Source: Paraburkholderia nodosa DSM 21604 (GTDB lineage: Bacteria; Pseudomonadota; Gammaproteobacteria; Burkholderiales; Burkholderiaceae). Taken from it: a stretch of 64,000 bases of DNA. The first letter of the stretch is position 1; each line of letters opens with the position of its first letter. Below the pieces are notes generated by a model. The model was not told the DNA's origin and searched no databases. It saw nothing but the letters and a program-made list of their open reading frames with translations. The DNA is taken from NCBI RefSeq assembly GCF_000519185.1, contig NZ_JAFA01000007.1:62001-126000 (forward strand). The letters run 5' to 3'. Below, piece after piece: positions 61,365 to 64,000 of this stretch. A program made the translations under genes and the position numbers.

Positions 61365-63479
61365 ATGACCTCGAGAAGCCGCCGTGACTTTCTCCGCACC
61401 GCCGCGATGAGCGCCGGTTCGGCCACCGCCCTGACGATGCTGCCGCAGGGCATCCGCAATGCGCTCGCGATTCCCGCGAACAATCGCACGGGGAGCCTCC
61501 GCGATGTCGAGCACATCGTGATCCTCATGCAGGAGAACCGCTCGTTCGACCATTACTTCGGCACGCTGCGCGGCGTGCGCGGCTTCGGCGACACGCGCGC
61601 GATCACGCTGCCCACCGGCAAGCCGGTGTGGAACCAGCCGCTCGCGGCCGGTGTGGGCGAAGTGCTGCCGTTCCATCCCACGGCGGCCAACCTGGGCCTG
61701 CAGTTCATCCAGGATCTGCCGCACGACTGGACCACGACGCACGCCGCCTGGAACGGCGGCCGCTACGACCAGTGGGTGCCCGCCAAGGGCACGACCACGA
61801 TGGCCTACCTCACGCGCGACGACATTCCGTTCCACTATCAGCTCGCCGACGCGTTCACGATTTGCGACGCGTACCACTGCTCGACGATGACCGCGACCGA
61901 CCCGAACCGCTACTACATGTGGACCGGCTGGGTGGGCAACGACGGCAGCGGCGGCGGCCCGGTGATCGACAACGCGGAAGCCGGCTATGGCTGGTCCACG
62001 TATCCCGAAGTCCTGCAGAACGCGGGCGTCACGTGGAAGATCTATCAGGACGCGGGCGAAGGCCTCGACGCCAAGGGCTCATGGGGCTGGACGGGCGACA
62101 ATCCGTACATCGGCAATTACGGCGACAACTCGCTCCTGTATTTCCATCAATACCAGAACGCGCAGCCCGGCAATCCGCTGTACGACCGTGCACGCACGGG
62201 CACGAACGTGCTGGCAGGCGGCGGCTATTTCGATGTGCTCAAGCAGGACGTGGCGAACAATGCGCTGCCGCAGGTCTCGTGGATCGTTGCGCCCGAGGCG
62301 TACTCGGAGCATCCGAACTGGCCCGCGAACTATGGCGCGTGGTACGTCGACCAGGTGCTGCAGATCCTCACGTCGAACCCGGACCTCTGGAGCAAGACCG
62401 TGCTGCTCGTGAACTACGACGAGAACGACGGCTTCTTCGATCACCTGGCGCCCCCGTTTCCGCCGGCTTCGAGCGCGAACGGCCTCTCGACCGTCGATAC
62501 GACGAACGAAATTTTCCCGGGCAGCAGCACGTACGCGGCGGGCCCGTATGGCCTCGGACCGCGCGTGCCGATGCTCGTGGTCTCGCCGTGGTCGCGCGGC
62601 GGCTGGGTGTGCTCGGAGACGTTCGACCATACTTCCGTGATCCGCTTCATCGAGAAACGCTTCGGTCTGCATCACGACCTGCGTGAGCCGAACATCACGC
62701 CGTGGCGCCGCGCGGTGTCCGGCGACCTCACGTCGGCATTCAACTTCGCCACGCCTAACGCGGCGATTCCCGCGCTGCCCTCCACGACGGGCTATGCGCC
62801 GCCCGACAAGCTCCGTCATCCCGACTACGTGCCGGTGCCGCCGGTCGTGGGCAGCGTGCCCAAGCAGGAAGCGGGCGTGCGCAACGCGCGCGCGCTGCCG
62901 TACGAGCTGTTCGTGCGCTTCGATGCCAATGCCGGCTCGGGCGACGTCACCACGCGCTTCGTCAATTCGGGCCGCGCCGGTGCCGTGTTCCTCGTCTACA
63001 CGGCGGGCAGCACCGACGCGCCGCGCACCTATACGGTCGAAGCCGGCAAGCATCTGCAGGACAAGCTCGCGATCGGTGCCAGCGGCGCGTACGACTTCAG
63101 CGTGCATGGGCCGAACGGGTTTCTGCGCCGTTTCGCGGGCACGCAGGTCAAGACGGGCTGGTTCGGCGGCAACGAAACGGCGCGCCCCGAAGTGGCCGAG
63201 GGCTACGACGTGGCGAACGGCAACCTGCAACTGCGCCTCGAGAACAAGGGCGGCGCGCGCTGCCAGTTCACGATCGTCAACGCGTATGACCCGGGCACGA
63301 AGATCCAGCGCACCGTGCCCGGCGGCGACACCGAGCAGCTTTATCTCGACCTGCGCAACGCGCACGGCTGGTACGACCTGACGATCACGGTCGATAGCGA
63401 TGCGACGTTCGTGCGCCGCATCGCGGGCCACGTCGAGACGGGCCGCCCGAGCTATAGCGATCCCGCACTCGGCGCCTGA
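61365..63479 (+). CDS. Tat-exported phosphocholine-type phospholipase C
   Basis: 704 residues from ATG 61365; the open frame from 61272 is ignored. The N-terminus SRSRRDFLRTAAMSAGSATAL is a twin-arginine signal. The phosphoesterase domain (about residues 45-420) starts IVILMQENRSFDHYFGTLRGVRGFGD, with the expected Glu/Asn metal ligands, and has DAYHCSTMTATDPNRYYMWTGW and VNYDENDGFFDH, typical of the PlcH/PlcN group. Two C-terminal DUF756 repeats follow (about 510-600 and 615-695). Substrates are choline phospholipids; it is secreted. The signal and domain layout are complete. A strong terminator follows 22 bases after the stop. Confidence 0.92.
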   Translation: MTSRSRRDFLRTAAMSAGSATALTMLPQGIRNALAIPANNRTGSLRDVEHIVILMQENRSFDHYFGTLRGVRGFGDTRAITLPTGKPVWNQPLAAGVGEVLPFHPTAANLGLQFIQDLPHDWTTTHAAWNGGRYDQWVPAKGTTTMAYLTRDDIPFHYQLADAFTICDAYHCSTMTATDPNRYYMWTGWVGNDGSGGGPVIDNAEAGYGWSTYPEVLQNAGVTWKIYQDAGEGLDAKGSWGWTGDNPYIGNYGDNSLLYFHQYQNAQPGNPLYDRARTGTNVLAGGGYFDVLKQDVANNALPQVSWIVAPEAYSEHPNWPANYGAWYVDQVLQILTSNPDLWSKTVLLVNYDENDGFFDHLAPPFPPASSANGLSTVDTTNEIFPGSSTYAAGPYGLGPRVPMLVVSPWSRGGWVCSETFDHTSVIRFIEKRFGLHHDLREPNITPWRRAVSGDLTSAFNFATPNAAIPALPSTTGYAPPDKLRHPDYVPVPPVVGSVPKQEAGVRNARALPYELFVRFDANAGSGDVTTRFVNSGRAGAVFLVYTAGSTDAPRTYTVEAGKHLQDKLAIGASGAYDFSVHGPNGFLRRFAGTQVKTGWFGGNETARPEVAEGYDVANGNLQLRLENKGGARCQFTIVNAYDPGTKIQRTVPGGDTEQLYLDLRNAHGWYDLTITVDSDATFVRRIAGHVETGRPSYSDPALGA

Positions 63480-63500
63480 TACCGCTGAGGCGTGAGGTGA

Positions 63501-63531
63501 GCCACGGCTTTCGCGAGCCGTGGCTTTTTTT
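63501..63531 (+). terminator. Rho-independent terminator after phospholipase C
   Basis: GCCACGGCT (63501-63509), loop TTCGCG, AGCCGTGGC (63516-63524), followed by TTTTTTT. Confidence 0.95.
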
Positions 63532-63560
63532 GTTTACCGCGTAGTCGAGCAGGGGTGCCT

Positions 63561-63854
63561 CTAGCGCCAGCGTGGCGGCGGCGGTCCCCAGCCGGGATGC
63601 CGGACGTGTCTCGGACCCATGAAATGCGGAGGACGGTGCCACGGTGAAAAGCCGTGGCGCGAATACACGACGGGAGGCGGCCACATCGGCGCGGCGGGAT
63701 GCATGAAGAATACGGGCGGCGGCGGCGCGTAGAACGCCCCCGGAATACCGATGCCCACGCCCACATTGACGTTCACACGCGCCTGTGCGGTTTGCATCGC
63801 GCACAGCGTCGTTGCGATACAAAGGAATGCAAACTTCAACACACGGAGTTTCAT
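63561..63854 (-). CDS. Secreted Pro/Gly/His-rich protein of unknown function
   Basis: 97 residues from ATG 63854, preceded by GGAGG 7 bases upstream on the minus strand. The frame to 63992 is spurious. Signal peptide KFAFLCIATTLCAMQTAQA with cleavage after AQA. The mature part begins VNVNVGVGIGIPGAFYAPPPPVFF and continues with His, Trp, Pro and Arg repeats (HRPPHFMGPRHVRHPGWGPPPPRW). It is compositionally biased and of a kind often annotated only as hypothetical. It follows a Spy/CpxP-like gene on the same strand (end at 63901), so they could be one operon linked to envelope stress. Function unknown. Confidence 0.7.
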   Translation of the reverse strand: MKLRVLKFAFLCIATTLCAMQTAQARVNVNVGVGIGIPGAFYAPPPPVFFMHPAAPMWPPPVVYSRHGFSPWHRPPHFMGPRHVRHPGWGPPPPRWR

Positions 63855-63900
63855 CGCCGATCCTCCGTCGCGAGCGCGCGTTGCCAGCGCTCGCGGCTGG

Positions 63901-64000
63901 TTATTTCGTGTGCGCTTCAGTGGGCCGGAAAGCGGCGTCCGCAAGCTTCTTCTGCGAGTCGGGCATGGCTGCGTAAAGCGCCGAGAAGGCATCGAGCATC
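63901..64000 (-). CDS. C-terminus of a Spy/CpxP-like periplasmic chaperone (partial)
   Basis: The minus strand has an open frame entering from the window edge and ending at TAA 63903-63901. It reads LDAFSALYAAMPDSQKKLADAAFRPTEAHTK. The DAFSALYAAMPDSQKKLAD pattern recalls the C-terminal helix of LTXXQ-type Spy/CpxP proteins (LxxLYxxMxxxQKxxAD). The start is beyond the window, so this is only a fragment, and the family is a guess. It precedes the Pro/Gly-rich secreted protein gene by 46 bases. Confidence 0.55.
   Translation of the reverse strand, partial: MLDAFSALYAAMPDSQKKLADAAFRPTEAHTK

Overview
The window looks like a Burkholderiaceae chromosome, most likely Paraburkholderia or a close relative. 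It has very high GC and dense operons, many LysR, MocR and AraC regulators paired with transporters, a LigD in the order phosphoesterase-ligase-polymerase, a DUF4148 secreted protein and a Tat-exported phosphocholine-type phospholipase C. The genus is inferred from gene families and was not tested. I saw no rRNA, tRNA, CRISPR array or insertion sequence.

Layout. Positions 1-4570 are the end of a conjugative or mobilizable element: the C-terminal part of a plasmid-type primase, an LPD7-domain protein, a small relaxosome protein and a MobP-like relaxase. It abuts a broken type VI secretion tssJ gene (4586-5064), so the element/chromosome junction lies near 4570-4640. Positions 5076-13177 carry an MFS transporter, an unknown secreted protein, and a MocR regulator divergent from an amino-acid permease and a DadA-like oxidoreductase, followed by an orphan LivK-type binding protein. 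Positions 13200-19888 hold a large hybrid histidine kinase and the Ku/LigD end-joining pair. A chemoreceptor at 20152-21680 is split by a one-base frameshift.

Positions 21772-31074 form an ectoine catabolic cluster: enuR, then eutB-eutC-doeA-doeB-doeX, then doeC-doeD, ending in a clear terminator. The order of action is ectoine ring opening (DoeA), deacetylation (DoeB), transamination (DoeD) and oxidation to aspartate (DoeC). EutB and EutC belong to the hydroxyectoine branch. eutA and a dedicated ectoine transporter are absent from the cluster. A palindromic motif, ATTGT-N6-ACA(A/T)T, stands before enuR and eutB, with a weaker copy before doeC.

Positions 31337-39613 are mixed: an FNR-type oxygen sensor, an exported phosphodiesterase, a Gfo/Idh/MocA oxidoreductase, a LysR regulator beside two membrane proteins and an NTF2-like protein, and a ProP-like symporter. 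Positions 40084-46866 are a pentitol operon (AraC regulator, sugar ABC transporter, ribitol-dehydrogenase-like SDR, FGGY pentulose kinase) that probably converts an imported pentitol to a pentulose 5-phosphate. Positions 46885-56604 contain a Bcr/CflA exporter, a Tat-exported Kelch protein, a cysteine desulfurase with a TauE-like permease, a second LysR regulator, a MoaD/ThiS-like protein paired with a BNR-repeat protein, and a third LysR regulator. That last regulator is divergent from an MFS transporter and an MlrC-family (M81) protein (56736-59602). The end of the window holds small secreted and PPC-domain proteins, a lipoprotein with phospholipase C, and two further envelope genes, the last one cut by the window edge.
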